Assembly (NCBI GenBank): GCA_949752735.1
Contig: OX457053.1
Coordinates: forward strand, 32,843,400-32,907,399
Direction of reading: 5' to 3'
DNA from: Lumbricus terrestris
Lineage: Eukaryota > Annelida > Clitellata > Crassiclitellata > Lumbricidae
DNA length: 64,000 bases
Shown here: positions 45,401 through 57,984 of the stretch, in pieces
Layout: every line of letters starts with the position of its first letter
How positions within the stretch are numbered: position 1 is the first letter of the stretch
The notes under the pieces: generated by a model
What the model was told of the DNA's origin: nothing
The model's database searches: none
Seen by the model: the letters and a program-made list of their open reading frames with translations, nothing else
Translations under genes and position numbers: made by a program

Positions 45401-48400
45401 TTGATGTACTGTCTTCTGTAATGACTCTGATGTTACTGTCTTCTGTAATGACTCTGATGCTACTGTCTTCTGTAATGACTCTGATGCTACTGTCTTATAA
45501 TGCAATGTCTCTGTTTTAAATACAGAAAATGTGGACCATGTATAGTATATTGATAACTATGTTCCCAACCATATAATCGATTTTGTGGATCATTCCTTGG
45601 AAATAGCTCAGTCAAGACAGTTTGGACATATGAGTTGTCGTTATTGAACTTTAGCTTCCTACAGACTGCCGCACCTAAGTGCTTTGTAGACAACTATTTC
45701 ACCTAACAATTCGCACTTTTTCTGCCACACTAGAAACCTGAATGCAATAACTTGAGAACAGGAATAAATAGTGATTATTATTGTTATTAATTAAACTTGT
45801 AATGCACACACAGTAAATTAAAGTTCTCTGAAATGTGAATCTGAGGTGTATGTCATCAGCTAACAGAAGAAGATGAAGTTGGATATAATATCCGAGTGAT
45901 CATAGTGTTGGAACTTGTGTTTTCTTGCACCATATATAAACAGGCAGTTCTGTTAATTATACAGAGCTTGATAAATCTAAACCTAGTTATGATGTAATGT
46001 TGTATTTATAAGCAAGTTCTTTTGGCATAATCCAACTGTTGCAGCTGTATGCTGGACAGGTAAATGACTTGAAGGTGTATTGCTTGTGACCAACATGGCA
46101 GGATGACTTGTTTAAAATCCTGTCCTTTTCAACATTATTTCTGTAACAATTGCTTCATTGTCTGTAATGGAATAGAAGAGGTCTGTTTTGGTGGAAACGT
46201 GAATTTTTCAACTGATGAAGGCCACTATGCTTCAATGTATTTTTGCCAATTTACAGTTTATGTGTACGAATGTTGGACTGGTTCAACTATCATGGTCATA
46301 TGTGTATATCATTCAACATGCTTGGCCTCAGTGTTTTTGAATTTCTGGTAAGCTATTTAAAAGCCATGTTTTGTACCTATTGTTTTGCTATGCATGCGGA
46401 GAGAAAATGAAATACTTGCATAAGTTGATACTCAGCGAAAGATATTTGTAAAGGCACTTGATAAAGTTCTGTTCACTGGAACCTGTCAAAACATTTATAT
46501 GGCCATTATGTGCTTAAATTTGTTTCATACCTACGCTTTCTTTGTTTTATGGGCAAGATTTGGGAACATATTATTTGAATAAAAACTCAGATAATTGCTA
46601 TCAGAAGAAGTAATATTGATCAATGTAAGGTGATTCTGATTCGTGTAACAGACTTTGTGCTGAGTGTGTAATGGAGTACAGCTGTCTTGAAAATGATTTT
46701 GTCTGGTTGACGTCTTCTTTTGATGGTTGGATGAATGCAATTCTGAACCATATATCTGACCAGTTGGATGAATCTCAATGATGAATAGGTGTGGATAGCA
46801 TTTAATAGGTTAAATGAAACCGATTCGTATTAATTAGCAGCCACGAAGTTTCTTTCTTGTGACAGTTTCGTCAGGTAGTTGAAAAGTGAGAGAAGAACTC
46901 GATTGACCAAACAATTATTTCTGCTGGTCAGAATGATCACCAGTTATACTTTAGAGGAAGACATTGATGAAGACAAGCAGAGAATTTTGCAGGAGATATA
47001 AATGAGGGCGTAACATCACTTGCATAGCGCTATTGGGAGCAATGAGTTTGACAAATGACCAAGGACGGTGGAGTCATCTATTTGTACCCATTGCTGTCAA
47101 ATGGTTGGCCTCAGGAACTGATGATGAAATGTTATAATTAAAACTTAGTATTTCTTGTGGGTTTTTAACAATTCTCAGTTTAACTGCATTGCCTCACTTG
47201 TGTACTTGTTTGATTGATGTATTGTGTAGCTAAATCTTGGCTGCATGGAATGCTAGTTTCGAAAGATAAACGTTTAAGAGTATAACTGCAGCTGAAAGTG
47301 GCCGATCTATTGCAGAAGCAGATGATGTCTATGACATCAGTAGAACAGTTCTGAACTGGCTTAAGCTAAGGGGGAAAAAATAATGGTGTGTTTCCAGTAA
47401 CAGAGGTTTAAAAATTTGGGTGGGTAGGTAGAATAATATTTTTATTTTGGTAAAATGTTTTTATGCAGTGATTACCCGAAAAATTATACCACGCTTTTTT
47501 GCACAAAGGTACACGCCGCAACGGTAGTATGTGTTCTAAGCGAGTATAAACTGCTATTTGCAGAATGTCTGTACCTACAAACTGCTATTGAAAAACAATC
47601 TTATTAATTTCAATTTGTTGCCGGGCCAAGATCTGTCAACTAACCTGTGTGTCTGCTGCAGATTAGCATATTCTATGTGCCCAGTTGAAATACCCAAATA
47701 TAAACACCCTGGCACGTGCATTGTCAAACACTAAAATCAAGTATAAAATCAATTCTTTTAAACTTGTTATCAACAGACAGCAAATAATAAATTTGTTTAT
47801 TGGATGGATGCGGTCATAGTTGTATCAAACACGCTTGGCGTTATGACACCATAGAATGAATATTTTCTTGTGTTTCATTTTGATCTCTATAAGCAAGATT
47901 TCTAGTATGCATTTGTTATTTTAATATTGCAGAAAGAAAACAACTATCAGCCGTACACAGTCGACCAAGTTCGACACATGGCCTTTCAGCTCTGCAAATC
48001 TGTCAAATGTTTGTATAAATTGGTTACGGTAGCATTTAAAATTCTTTTAATTGCAATGAAACATCTTCAATATAGACTTTCTTTCATTATCAGTCTTGTT
48101 CAGAGCTTGCTTAACTTCTCTAATCATTGATCCTGGGTGATGCAACAAATTAAGCTGAGATGTGGAGTATTGATTGTCCTTTCTGTAAGTTTAAGTTACA
48201 CTGAATGGTCTTCTCCCATCCGTTCGCTCTGCCATCCTCTCTGGTAGTCTTTCGTCATCTTTCTCTTGTCTAAAGACCTGCCTTTTCTCTCGGAGTTGCA
48301 CGCACTGGGAGCGCTTCTGAAAGGCTCTTGCTGCAAGAAGCGCTTTACAAATGGTCAGATACGATACGATACTGTTGATGGTTTGTGATTTCTAAATTAC

Positions 48401-51400
48401 TGTCAGTATCTGTGGCTTGCTTTACACACCTGGCCAGAATATGCACTCCTTGTTGGTCTGTGGCCACTTGGTTTTCAGGTGGGTCCACACTTATTTCACA
48501 GATGACCTCCATACTGAAGATCATTCCACCATCTGCTGCACATGGGTGCTTTGCATTGCAGTTGCTGCTCTCAATAAGACACAGATCCTTGCGAGGTCCA
48601 AGTGGGAACTGTATTCATCTCTTTGTACAGTTAATGCCACTGGAGTGTTTATAGGATAAGTTCTTGTGCATAATGATTTGCCTAGTTGCATAGAAGCTGG
48701 TCAGTTCTGCTTTCATTGTAGTTTATTTCATTTGAAGACAGAGTTTGTACATCTGTTCATAAGTTGACAACAGTTATGAGCATAGCCAACTAAATTACTT
48801 ATAGCTCTTGGAATTGATCACGTAAGCTGGGGAGCAAAAAACAACTCTTGCTGTCGTGTGATCTGTCTTAGCTGCAGTTGACTTAACGTTGTTGCCTGTT
48901 GACATTACCAAGTGTGCAAGCTGCTTTTGGAATGTTGACCTGCAACTTCTTTCTGCCATCATAAGAAGTTGGACTACATGTACAGTGCATTTGGCATTTC
49001 CCACTTCCAATGCAGCGCTTAGATTCACTTTAACTGAATGGCTACTGAAGGCATTATAGTTTGAAGGCTCCAACTTTACTAGTAAATGTCAGTAGCCAGT
49101 TTTGCACAGTGCATGTGATGTGAGTTACTCTTCAGTTCCGGTGAAGTGCATAATTTCGAAGTAGTCATGAGATTGGCAATTCAATATACATCCACATGTG
49201 TACGAATGCATTCATACATCCACTTAATGCATACGTAGGAATGTTGATACTTGTGATTCTAAAAGCAGTTTTGCAAATGTGGTTTTGCAGTTCTTCACGA
49301 CAACAATTTAACACACACCGACCTCAAGCCAGAGAACATTTTGTTTAATAACTCCGATGCTGACACAGTCCTTAATGTCACCAAGGTTAGTTGCTGTTCA
49401 GCACGATTGATATCTTTCGTTTGCAGTACAGTGATATTTGTGTTTGTTTAGATTTTTGCAGGTTGTATAAAACTTTTTCGTCTTTTATTCTTTTCCAAAA
49501 AGTTTTTTCGTTTTATATTGTTTGGGTCATTTTTTCATTTTATTTTTTATGTAACTTTATTTATTTACTGTCTGTTATTTTTTCCTTAATTTTATTTATG
49601 TCTGATATTCCTTGCATTTTCACCGTATTTTCAAGGATTCAGCTTGTCTAACTGATGTCATTGCTTAATTGTTTTAACGTCATCATTTTATAAAGATGTC
49701 TACATGTCCGGGGGGGATAATGTCCTTTTCCCGGCTAACATTGACATGCTTGCAATTTGCAATTGGACATCTACAGCATGCCAATTATTTAAACAGTTTT
49801 AGGGATATCCTTAATCTTCATGACATTGCAGTTTAGTAATGTTGAAATTGTATTTCTTCTGTTGTAAGAAGTTAATTATTTTTGCATCATGTGCTGTCTG
49901 TATTACTTTCTTTGTCACTGGCCGTGAATCATTGAGGAGTGAATGCAGATTGTTTTATAAGGTTTTCTTCTTTGTTAATTTCTCAGATATGCAGAGACTG
50001 TTTGAAAGTGTTTAGTGCATTTCTAATACATGCTGTTTACATACTCGCATGGTCATTTGTGTGTTTGTTGCAGAACAAGGATTACCATCACGTCAAGTGT
50101 CCTGATATTCGTCTCATTGATTTCGGTTCGGCTACGTTTGACTACGAACATCATAGCACCGTTGTTTCCACTCGACATTACAGAGCACCGGAAGTCATTC
50201 TTGGTACGTTGAGCTATTAATGTGTTACCTGCAACTTTTATAACGGCAATGAGCTATGTCTTCCTGTTATTTGAATGATTCTGGTTGGTTGGTTTGCGGT
50301 TTAAAAAGCATTTATCTTAGACCGTGCTCATCTTGGGATAGCAATGTTACTTCACTGCTAGTGTGTAGATTATCTCACATTTGAAACTTCCCAACTGTAT
50401 GCATTGTTTAATGCATCATAAATATTCAATGTTATTCATGTTAACCTTGCATGATGATTTAGGTTGCGTGATGATTTAGGTTGCATGATGATTTAGGTTG
50501 CGTGATGATTTAGGTTGCATGATGATTTAGGTTGCATGATGATTTAGGTTGCATGATGATTTAGGTTGCATGATGATTTAGGTTGCATGATGATTTAGAT
50601 TGCATGATGATTTAGGTTGCATGATGATTTAGGTTGCATGATGATTTAGATTGCATGATGATTTAGGTTGCATGATGATTTAGATTGCATGATGATTTAG
50701 GTTGCATGATGATTTAGATTGCATGATGATTTAGGTTGCATGATGGTCTAGTTATTAAGATGCTGGATTGTCAGCTGAGAGGGTCAGGGGTCACAGGTTA
50801 AGTTGCTCATCCATCCAGAAGTGTCAGTCGTCAGATCTTGAACGTAAGCCTATCTCGTGAATTTATGTTTGCTATTCAGAAAGATTAATAGAACTTGTGA
50901 AACAATGCACTGATATTTATTTATTTATGAGGAACATACATAATTACGTTGGATTGTTATGACAGAAGCACATAGTTAGATGATGGGTCTAGTGAGTGGT
51001 GTTGGACCATGGCAGTTTGCGTGTATCAGATCTCGAATCCAAAGTGTTGTATCTGAGTTTTGCTTGAATCTAGCTGAAGTTGACCGCAGAGGGTTAAAAT
51101 CGAGGCCACAGCAGAAATTTGTTCCATGCTCACATATGCAGAGGCTAAGAAAATTGAGTTGCTACAGCTTTATTGCTGCTTCAGGACTTACATGAGAGCC
51201 TGCTATTCTCTGTTTACTTAACCTGTTTGGTTTATAGTGATATCACATGATTTTCATGCAATATTTAATCTATGGTGAAATATTTAATCTATGGTGAAAT
51301 ATTTAATCTATGGTGAAATATTTAATCTATGGTGCAATATTTAATCTATGGTGCAATATTTAATCTATGGTGCAATATTTAATCTATGGTGCAATATTTA

Positions 51401-54400
51401 ATCTATGGTGCAATATTTAATCTATGTTGCAATTTGATTCTTACAGAATTAGGATGGTCGCACCCATGTGATGTGTGGAGCGTTGGTTGTATAATATTCG
51501 AGCTCTACACTGGATATACACTATTCCAGGTATATTAAGACTTAAGACTGCTGCTGTGCTTGTGTAGATCTACATAATGGAATGAGTTTCTCTAGCTGCG
51601 ACACGATGCAAATTTGTGATTACAATTGCCATGCTATATGCTTAGGACTTGTTTCCATCTGTGTCTGTGTGACATTGTGATCGCTGGAGTGGCCTGTTCT
51701 GTAATAATGGGACATAAGATAGCTCCACGCTATCTTGTGGCCTATTGTGCTCCGTTATCTTCTCTACCCTTCATTCCACCTTTTGGTCATCATTTCATGG
51801 TCACTTGATTGTCTTGTGGATGCATTCTTCTATGGCCTAATCTAAGAGTTTTGCTATTGTCAGGACTTCTAGCTGAAGCTGGCTGCCGCAATCCTCAGGG
51901 CCAACTGTTTCTCTTTGTTTTGATCAGTTCGACAGACGCCTGAAGCCTCTCTTTTTATCATTGAAAACACTGGCCGGTTCGGGAGTGTCAGATCTTTAGT
52001 AGCACTATGTAAATACTTGATTTTCAGTTATGATTGTGCCAAGATTGCCAGTACAATAGGATGGGTTGAATTAGCTTAGGCCTTCTTTGAGAGGTTGGGT
52101 TTAAATTTTGCAATGTGTGTGTGTGTATTCGTTTAATTGAAAATGACAAGTCAGGGTGACAAACCGCACCCAGTTACACGTCAGCGGCAGCCATAGGCAG
52201 GCACCATCAGTTGCTAAGACACAACATAACAAAACACGCCAGAAACGGCGCTCATCCAAAACTCTAGTCTACGATGTTACAGAGTCACTTGACAGACAAA
52301 GTCATCTATGGGCAAAAACGACGCCCGAAAGCAAACGTGAGTCACCACCGACGAACTCATTATGAGTCCAACCGAAAGTTTCTCGTCCGATGTTGAATGT
52401 TGGACCGAGTTTATAGAGTCCCTTGATCTGATGTTGACAGCAGCTGCAGCGTCCAGACTTCATTCTCGTCCCATCCATGTATGCGGAAAGGAACGGCAAT
52501 CATTCGCAAGGTGGCGGAGGTGTTGTGGCAACCTGGCATCCCTTGTGGGTTGGTCGCAATGGATCCGTCCAATGGCGATCGGCGGTAGCGTGGTCCTGGC
52601 CAGACTTACGAAATGAATTTCCATCCAAAACATCCACGAATTGGAGTCGAAAAAGTCAGGCGCACAGTCACGAATTAGGAAGTCATCAATAAATTCAGAT
52701 GCTTTCGAGCGTCTATCGCTCAAGACACAATAATCTGATAATCTGCCGTAGAAGCGCAGAGACTGGATCAACGACCAACATGGCCGCCGACCATAGAGTT
52801 GCAATAAAAGCTTGTGTGGTGAAAAGTAAGGAGTTTGCAGCAGATAACATGTGAATAATTGCAGTATTGTAACATGTGAATGGCAGTATTGTAACATGTG
52901 AATGGCAGTATTGTAACATGTGAATGGCAGTATTGACAGGAAACCGAGAATATGGGAATTCAGGAGAAGATGGGGAAAGCATTTTTGCAATTAAATTTTG
53001 TCAATGGCAAGTCTTGCCAGTGTCATGGATGTGATTGATGGTCAATTGGTCATTGTTGAGTAAATACCTGTTGCTATTACAATGAAGCTTAATAATTTCT
53101 GTTTGACAGACTCATGACAATTTGGAGCATTTGGCAATGATGGAACGAATCCTTGGTGATATTCCGTACAACATGATAAGAAAAACAAGGTAAGCATTTA
53201 TCATTTAGTGCAAGTTTTTAAAGCCATGCTCTAATTAGATTTCTTAGATTCTATTTTATTTCGTGGTTCTGTGTGTTCACAGCAACTGAGATGTGGAATA
53301 GACAATTTAAAGAACTAGAGTGTAGTGTAGTAGGGTTGTGAAATTTTACCGCTTTGTGCAAGTTTGCCTGATATCACATGGCTGGAATTAATTTTAGTCA
53401 GAATAACTGCAAATCTGTTGGATGAGAATTCTGAAACAGTTTGTTACTTGATTCTATTCTTCAGGAAAAGTAAATACTTCTATCGTGGTCGTTTGGATTG
53501 GGATGATGAATCGTCATGTGGACGCTACGTTAAAGACAACTGCCAACCACTTCAGGTTCTTACATTTGTTTCTATCTCAATCAGGATGTAGCTAATCAAC
53601 CAGTTTAACATTATTGCTGTGCTATGTAGTAAAGTAGTTACATTTATGTGGTGTGGCTAAAGATTGAGGGCAATTTTGCTCAGGACTTGTTCTCAGAAGG
53701 CCAAAAACATGGTTTACTGGAGGAGTATGTAACACATAAACAATTAAACGAAACACTGCAATTTGCTAATAGTTTAACCCACGAACATTCTGGAAAACCA
53801 CAACACTCTTGAGTGCTGAACTGATGGAATCTGGATAGTTTAATGAAATTGCTCAGTTTTATCCCCAGTTTTTAGGGGTTCTTTTGGTTTGCACTTGGTC
53901 CTGTAGACCTCATACTTTCATTCGTTTAGTTCCCAACCATTGACCTTTTATTATTGATATTAGTGTTTTTACTTTGCAATTTGGTTATGTGTTGCCTGTT
54001 TGTAAAGATTATTCCTGGTAATAATTGTCATCGTTTCTGTTATTATTCTTAAAGAGTGTATGATTTTAAGATACATGATGTTTCTTAACACGTTGGCTGC
54101 GATGGACGTGTTAACACGTCCCAAATTGAGTCATTTAACACAGCAAATCAGCGGCCAACGTGTTAAAAGCATTCTTTCTATATAGGATTTGAAGATTAAA
54201 AATCAATTGCGATTGATTGGTGCGTTTCCTGTCTACTTAACCCTGAATGCTTGTATACTGAGTTGTGGCCGTGTTTTTCTCTGCACAGAAATACATGCTG
54301 TCTGATTCTGACGATCATCGGTTCCTGTTCGATCTCATCCGCCGAATGCTCACGTACGACGTTAGGGATCGACTAACGCTAGGAGAAGCAGTTCAACATA

Positions 54401-54495
54401 TGTTCTTCCGAAAACTTTTCCCCAATTCACGATACGATGTGGGAAACTATGGCGCTCAGTATTGCAATTACCACGGCAACAGTCTGAGCCGATGA
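39472..54495 (+). CDS. clk: CLK/LAMMER dual-specificity kinase, complete, 13 coding exons
   Basis: CDC-like kinase, which phosphorylates SR splicing factors in the nucleus. Exons: 39472-39617, 39956-40226, 42535-42625, 44024-44090, 45266-45382, 46257-46347, 47933-48008, 49291-49385, 50074-50203, 51447-51529, 53110-53189, 53465-53555, 54289-54495. All phases close, giving 514 aa. Residues 1-139 are rich in Arg, Ser and Tyr, including [20 protein letters not shown]. Residues 154-170 ([16 protein letters not shown]) precede the kinase domain. Key residues: GEGTFGKVV (177-185), Lys200 in IALKII, Glu215 in KLEINVL, the HTDLKPEN loop (295-302, Asp297), DFGSATF (334-340), [12 protein letters not shown], and [11 protein letters not shown] (395-405), the family's signature LAMMER motif. 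Length is near human CLK2. Which vertebrate CLK it matches best cannot be decided, and a single ancestral-type gene is likely. Introns hold a hAT element, a SINE and five tandem arrays. Confidence 0.96.
40945..41780. mobile_element. Inverted-repeat element (hAT-like) in CLK intron 2
   Basis: Termini agggcccccagaaatt and aatttctgggggccct are perfect inverted repeats. Flanks ctttagat and atttagat differ at one of eight positions. Subterminal regions on both sides are full of gcgcaaa/tttgcgc motifs (for example 40968-41050 and 41700-41766). 836 bp, no intact transposase. The 8-bp flank favours hAT. Confidence 0.82.
42535..42625 (+). CDS. clk: CLK exon 3 (91 nt), candidate regulated exon
   Basis: Encodes [19 protein letters not shown] and the following residues up to the first base of Tyr170, the segment joining the SR-rich region to the kinase domain. 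It enters in phase 0 and leaves in phase 1, so its 91 nt are not divisible by three. The upstream acceptor (tttggaaatcatatag) lacks a good pyrimidine tract. Joining exon 2 directly to exon 4 would shift the frame and reach TGA at 45286-45288, giving about 168 residues without a kinase domain. Confidence 0.88.
42950..43345 (+). repeat. Diverged tandem duplication of about 180 bp in CLK intron 3
   Basis: Two consecutive segments share the same order of phrases: tgccttttngatgcatt, tcttgtctttnntnttttgt, tttcaaactnagccan, aatgnaaaagaca, and a close in cttgnaatatgatg. The copies have diverged by substitutions and small gaps. Confidence 0.75.
44330..44545 (-). mobile_element. tRNA-headed SINE with LINE-like tail, in CLK intron 4
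   Basis: On the minus strand the head reads gcgcaatggtgtaggggtat (A box) and ccgggttcgaatccacttc (B box), close to a real tRNA. It continues through the body cttgagcaagtccttcactc (with differences from the 30118 copy) and ends gagtagaaacctagaagagg, tgctataacaagtgctcata. The best preserved member of this family in the window. Confidence 0.8.
45403..45497 (+). repeat. 27-bp tandem repeat beside a CLK donor site
   Basis: The unit gatgntactgtcttctgtaa plus tgactct is present in about 3.5 copies, beginning 20 bp after the end of CLK exon 5 (45382). Confidence 0.9.
48200..48368 (+). mobile_element. LINE 3' end in CLK intron 7
   Basis: Plus strand ends ctgggagcgcttctgaaagg, ctcttgctgcaagaagcgct and ttacaaatggtcagatacga. 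This matches the reverse complement of the copy starting at 56610 (cagcaagagcctttcagaag). A degraded ORF2 C-terminus lies just before it. Confidence 0.65.
50447..50745 (+). repeat. 17-bp tandem repeat, about 17 copies, in CLK intron 9
   Basis: The unit ggttgcatgatgattta varies mainly at two positions (ggttgc/gattgc; gcatg/gcgtg). It is followed by a tRNA-like but degenerate stretch (gtctagttattaagatgctg) that may be a SINE remnant. Confidence 0.93.
51261..51431 (+). repeat. 19-bp tandem repeat, nine copies, abutting a CLK acceptor
   Basis: The unit atatttaatctatggtgaa/ca repeats nine times and stops only 15 bp before CLK exon 10 (51447). It therefore occupies the branch-point zone of intron 9. 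The remaining tract is gcaatttgattcttacag. Confidence 0.95.
52150..52830. other. CpG-rich island of unknown origin in CLK intron 10
   Basis: Distinctly richer in G+C and CpG than all surrounding intron sequence. Both strands have moderate open frames: minus 52990-52460, of which the part encoding [20 protein letters not shown] onward is non-repetitive, and plus 52362-52616. No family was recognised. No terminal repeats or target duplication were found. It could be a decayed transposon or a captured exon; which strand matters is unknown. Confidence 0.4.
52846..52935 (+). repeat. 22-bp tandem repeat in CLK intron 10
   Basis: The unit gcagtattgtaacatgtgaa plus tg occurs about four times. Confidence 0.9.
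54085..54166. mobile_element. 82-bp piggyBac-like mini element in CLK intron 12
   Basis: Begins ttaacacgttggctgcg and ends gcggccaacgtgttaa: imperfect inverted repeats each bounded by TTAA. The centre contains gacgtgttaacacgtc, itself palindromic. It ends 122 bp before CLK exon 13. Confidence 0.7.
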
Positions 54496-57400
54496 GCCTC
54501 CCCCTCCCATCGCTTGATGCGTACATACAATTGATGCACCTATTGTCTTCAACAAATGTATATAGCGTTGTCTTCTTTGCAGATGAGAAGAATAGGAAGT
54601 AATGTTGTTCTGCAGATTAGACGATTTTTAATTTATGTGCAATTTCCTGACAGATCTGCTTTTTGCGTTTTTCGACTGTTGACGAAGAATTGACTGAATT
54701 TGTCGTTTAACTCATCGTTGCCGTTTTCTGTTTTCATTCATTCTGCTTTTTGGTATTTAATGCCTAGGGTCTGTGTTGGCAGTTGAGTGATACAGGTGGA
54801 ACAATAACGTCCTATTTAAAGTCATGCTTTCATATCATGTTATGCATCGGTTGAAAATTAACGATGAAGACAGAAACTGACAGATATGTAACAGCTGTAA
54901 AGATTTGTAAACATCTGCGTCGTTAATACCATGATCTGAGAGAAAACTGAACAATTCTGCTGATTTTAAATTGTGTACGAAGTTTATGGTGGTGACGTTA
55001 CTGGCAGTAGGTGTCTATATGCGAAACTGACTGCACAGCACAGAGGTGGCACCAGACATTTTTCGTAACCAGGCCATAACCAGGGAAGTCAAACAAGTAA
55101 CTAGTACAGTTGGCAAATTATGCCCCATATAAATTCTTGGCAGGGTATATTTTTGACAGCATTGTGGGCAAACAGGACAAAGGCTTTTTATCAGGCATTG
55201 CTTTACTGTAGCGTCCTTAGTCCCCACTGACTGCATCAGTGCTCTGCATACATTGTATGTCAATTATGCAAATTGCAAACATTCATAAATATTTTTAATG
55301 AAATTTGCAGCTCAGGCACAATTTTCTGCAAAGTAATGCCAATTGCAAATGTCTCAAGTGCATTAGACAAGATTTTGAATGAGCTAATTGCTTATATTTT
55401 GGAAGAGCAGCAAGTCAAATGAGTTTTAAAGATGTTCCCAAAACACCTTGGAACACTCCATTCCATTTGTCCCCCATTTAAAATAACTCTCACCCCCTGC
55501 GAACAGCCGCATTCCAGCTGAGTAGGCCGCTAGCATTCCTGCTTAGAGATAGAGCACTAAAGTTCACTGAATGGACAAGTACGGTTTGGAACGGCCATTT
55601 TACATCAATTGAAATTGTGATTGTAGGCCCTATGAGGAGAATGATGGTGGTGGCTCTGGCCAGTAAAAACTGTGTCACACGAAATTCTGCACAACTGCAG
55701 ACCACATGAAAACATTATTGGCAAACAAATCAGATATAGACTTATTATGTCTGCAGTTTAAAACTAGTACAAATTAATGTAAATGTGATCAATTTTCGAC
55801 CGGTCACATTAAGCCCCTTCGACGCTGCTCTTTTTTCAATGAGTTGATGGGGAGAGATCCTGTGTCCATTGTGACTTATTGGTTCCTTTCACCTGCTCTG
55901 AGACAATGCAGAGCTGTTCGTTCTCTGTGGTTGGTCCAAAATTGAACCCTGGAGTGGGGCTTCCCTTGACTATGCGAGTCATGCGACACCTCCCAAACTG
56001 TTGAAGACTGTTTTTTACTTAATCTCGGGCGGGTGCGCCTCCGAGTAGGTACCTTGAAGGGACGCTATATAAATTCTGATTGATTGATCGTTTGACCAGG
56101 TGTCACAATTTATGGTAAAGTTCCCCGTTTACCAATGTAAGCCTAGTCATCCATCTTACTCTAAAGAAAATTTAAATACTACTTTGACCGTTAAGTTCTA
56201 CGTTCAGTCTAAAATAGGCACAGTTCTCAGTAAGTGAGTGGCCTCAGGTTGACGTGTGAATACCGATTTACCGAGAAAGGTAAAAGGTCTTAATGTATCA
56301 CTACAGGGCATGCGGAGACCAGAAAGCAAGACCATATGCTTAAACCTTTGGACGCAAATTTACTTCTAGTACCTATGTTGATTTGCTGACCAGTGTCAGG
56401 ACTTGAAGACCAGGGAAGAATGGAGGAACTGCGTTGCCCGATGTGCAGCTCTGCACGGGAAGGACTAAAGGGGGGGAACCTATGTTGAAGACCTTCTTCA
56501 CAGCTCTCCTCTGCCATTGTTGTGGTTGGGCATTTGCTGTGACCCGTGTGGGCTTAACGCGATTTGCTGACCAGGGTCAGGACTTGAAGACCATTTTGCT
56601 GGGCTTATTGTATTGTATCTGACCATTTATAAAGCGCTTCTGTTCTCGCAGCAAGAGCCTTTCAGAAGCGCTCCCAGTGCATTCAACCCCGACCTATAGG
56701 CCGAAAAAAGGCAAGTTTTCAGACGAGAGAAAGACGAGAATACACTACCATAGAGGATGGCATAGCGAACTGATGGGGGAAGCCCATTCCATAGGGAGGG
56801 ACCAATGCAGGCAAATGATCTGGATTGAGCCATGGCGGTCCTGACTCGGGGGGGAGGGGACAAAGAGGTCAAGCTGATCAGAGGACCTAAGAGGACGCAG
56901 CGAAGTGGCAGAAAATGGGCGAAGTATAACGATCACACAGATACTTTGGAGCAAGACCCAATTGAGGCTTATAAGGACCAAAATCTGGACTTTAAATTGT
57001 ATACGGGCCAAGGAGTGGAATCCAGTGAAGTTGTTCAGTCATGAATGTAGAAATGCGGGAGAATCGAGGAAGACGGGCAATGAGCCTAGCAGCAGCATTG
57101 AGTAGCCTACAGATTGCAGAGGAGCTAGCCGATGTGGCTTATGTGGGCAGACCTATACTGGCCAGAGTCAGACTTTTTTAAGACCATTCCGCTGGGCTTA
57201 TGTGGGTATGCTGACCATGGTCAGGTCTTTTGAAGACCATTCTGCATCGTCATTATTTCGAATGGTGGCACGTCTTCGCTCACCGAACAGAGTTCAACAG
57301 ACATGTGAGATATGACCGAAATTCCTGAGTTATTCACCTTTGATGCCAGTAAATATTGAAGCTTGGAAAGCTAAGTGGACTGCGATTACAGCAGCAGCAG

Positions 57401-57984
57401 CAGCAACCAATCAGCGACCAAAACCCATCCGATTGGCTGCAGGGTTAGATCGTGATGATTAGGCCAATGGTTAGGCCATAAGCCTAATGGTTAGGCTATA
57501 GGCCTAATGGTTAGGCCCTCCAGTGATGATTAGAATTTGTGCATATAGTGTGAATGTTTAACGGGTCAGCGATGAGGTTAAATGCTGCGGCAATGATGCG
57601 AATCACGAGCAGGCAACATGAGACATGAGACGAAGTGTTTGCAGGTTTCTCACCAGCAGACCTAATTATAAGAGTCTATATATCGAGTATCGTACGATGT
57701 GACTCAGAGTTACTGATTTCAAGTTGGTTCGTCTCCGCAGGCTTGACTATACGGTAGCCTACATGTTACAGGCTTCTGTCTCATGAAACTTTATAGCAAG
57801 TTCGAAACGAAACAATGCCAGGCTGCAATAAAACGTACTGCGGTCGATGCCTATATTAATGAAAGAATGGTATAAATATTTGACTTTCTGATTTCTATGC
57901 GGACTTAAATTCGTGGCAATTCAAGGCTTCGAATAGGCCTAACAGTAAATTAAAACTGTCCGATCTCCCATTAGCCTAGGTTCA
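54496..57984. other. CLK 3' UTR and intergenic region with LINE ends
   Basis: No gene recognised. A plus-strand LINE end lies at about 55880-56095 (VVGPK in one frame; gaagggacgctatataaatt then (gatt)n). A minus-strand copy at about 56610-56900 reads QSRSFACIGPSLWNGLP and retains RLKTCLF. Paralogous phrases around gctgaccagggtcaggactt recur at 56380-56400, 56565-56590 and 57210-57235. Short aggcctaa/ttaggcc repeats occur at 57460-57520. Confidence 0.55.

Noticed and set aside
48385..48659. Overlapping plus-strand frames in CLK intron 7
   Set aside because: No homology recognised, and flanking CLK exons join in phase without them.
50447..51431. CRISPR-like array of short direct repeats
   Set aside because: Units of 17 and 19 bp are contiguous with no unique spacers, in an animal intron.
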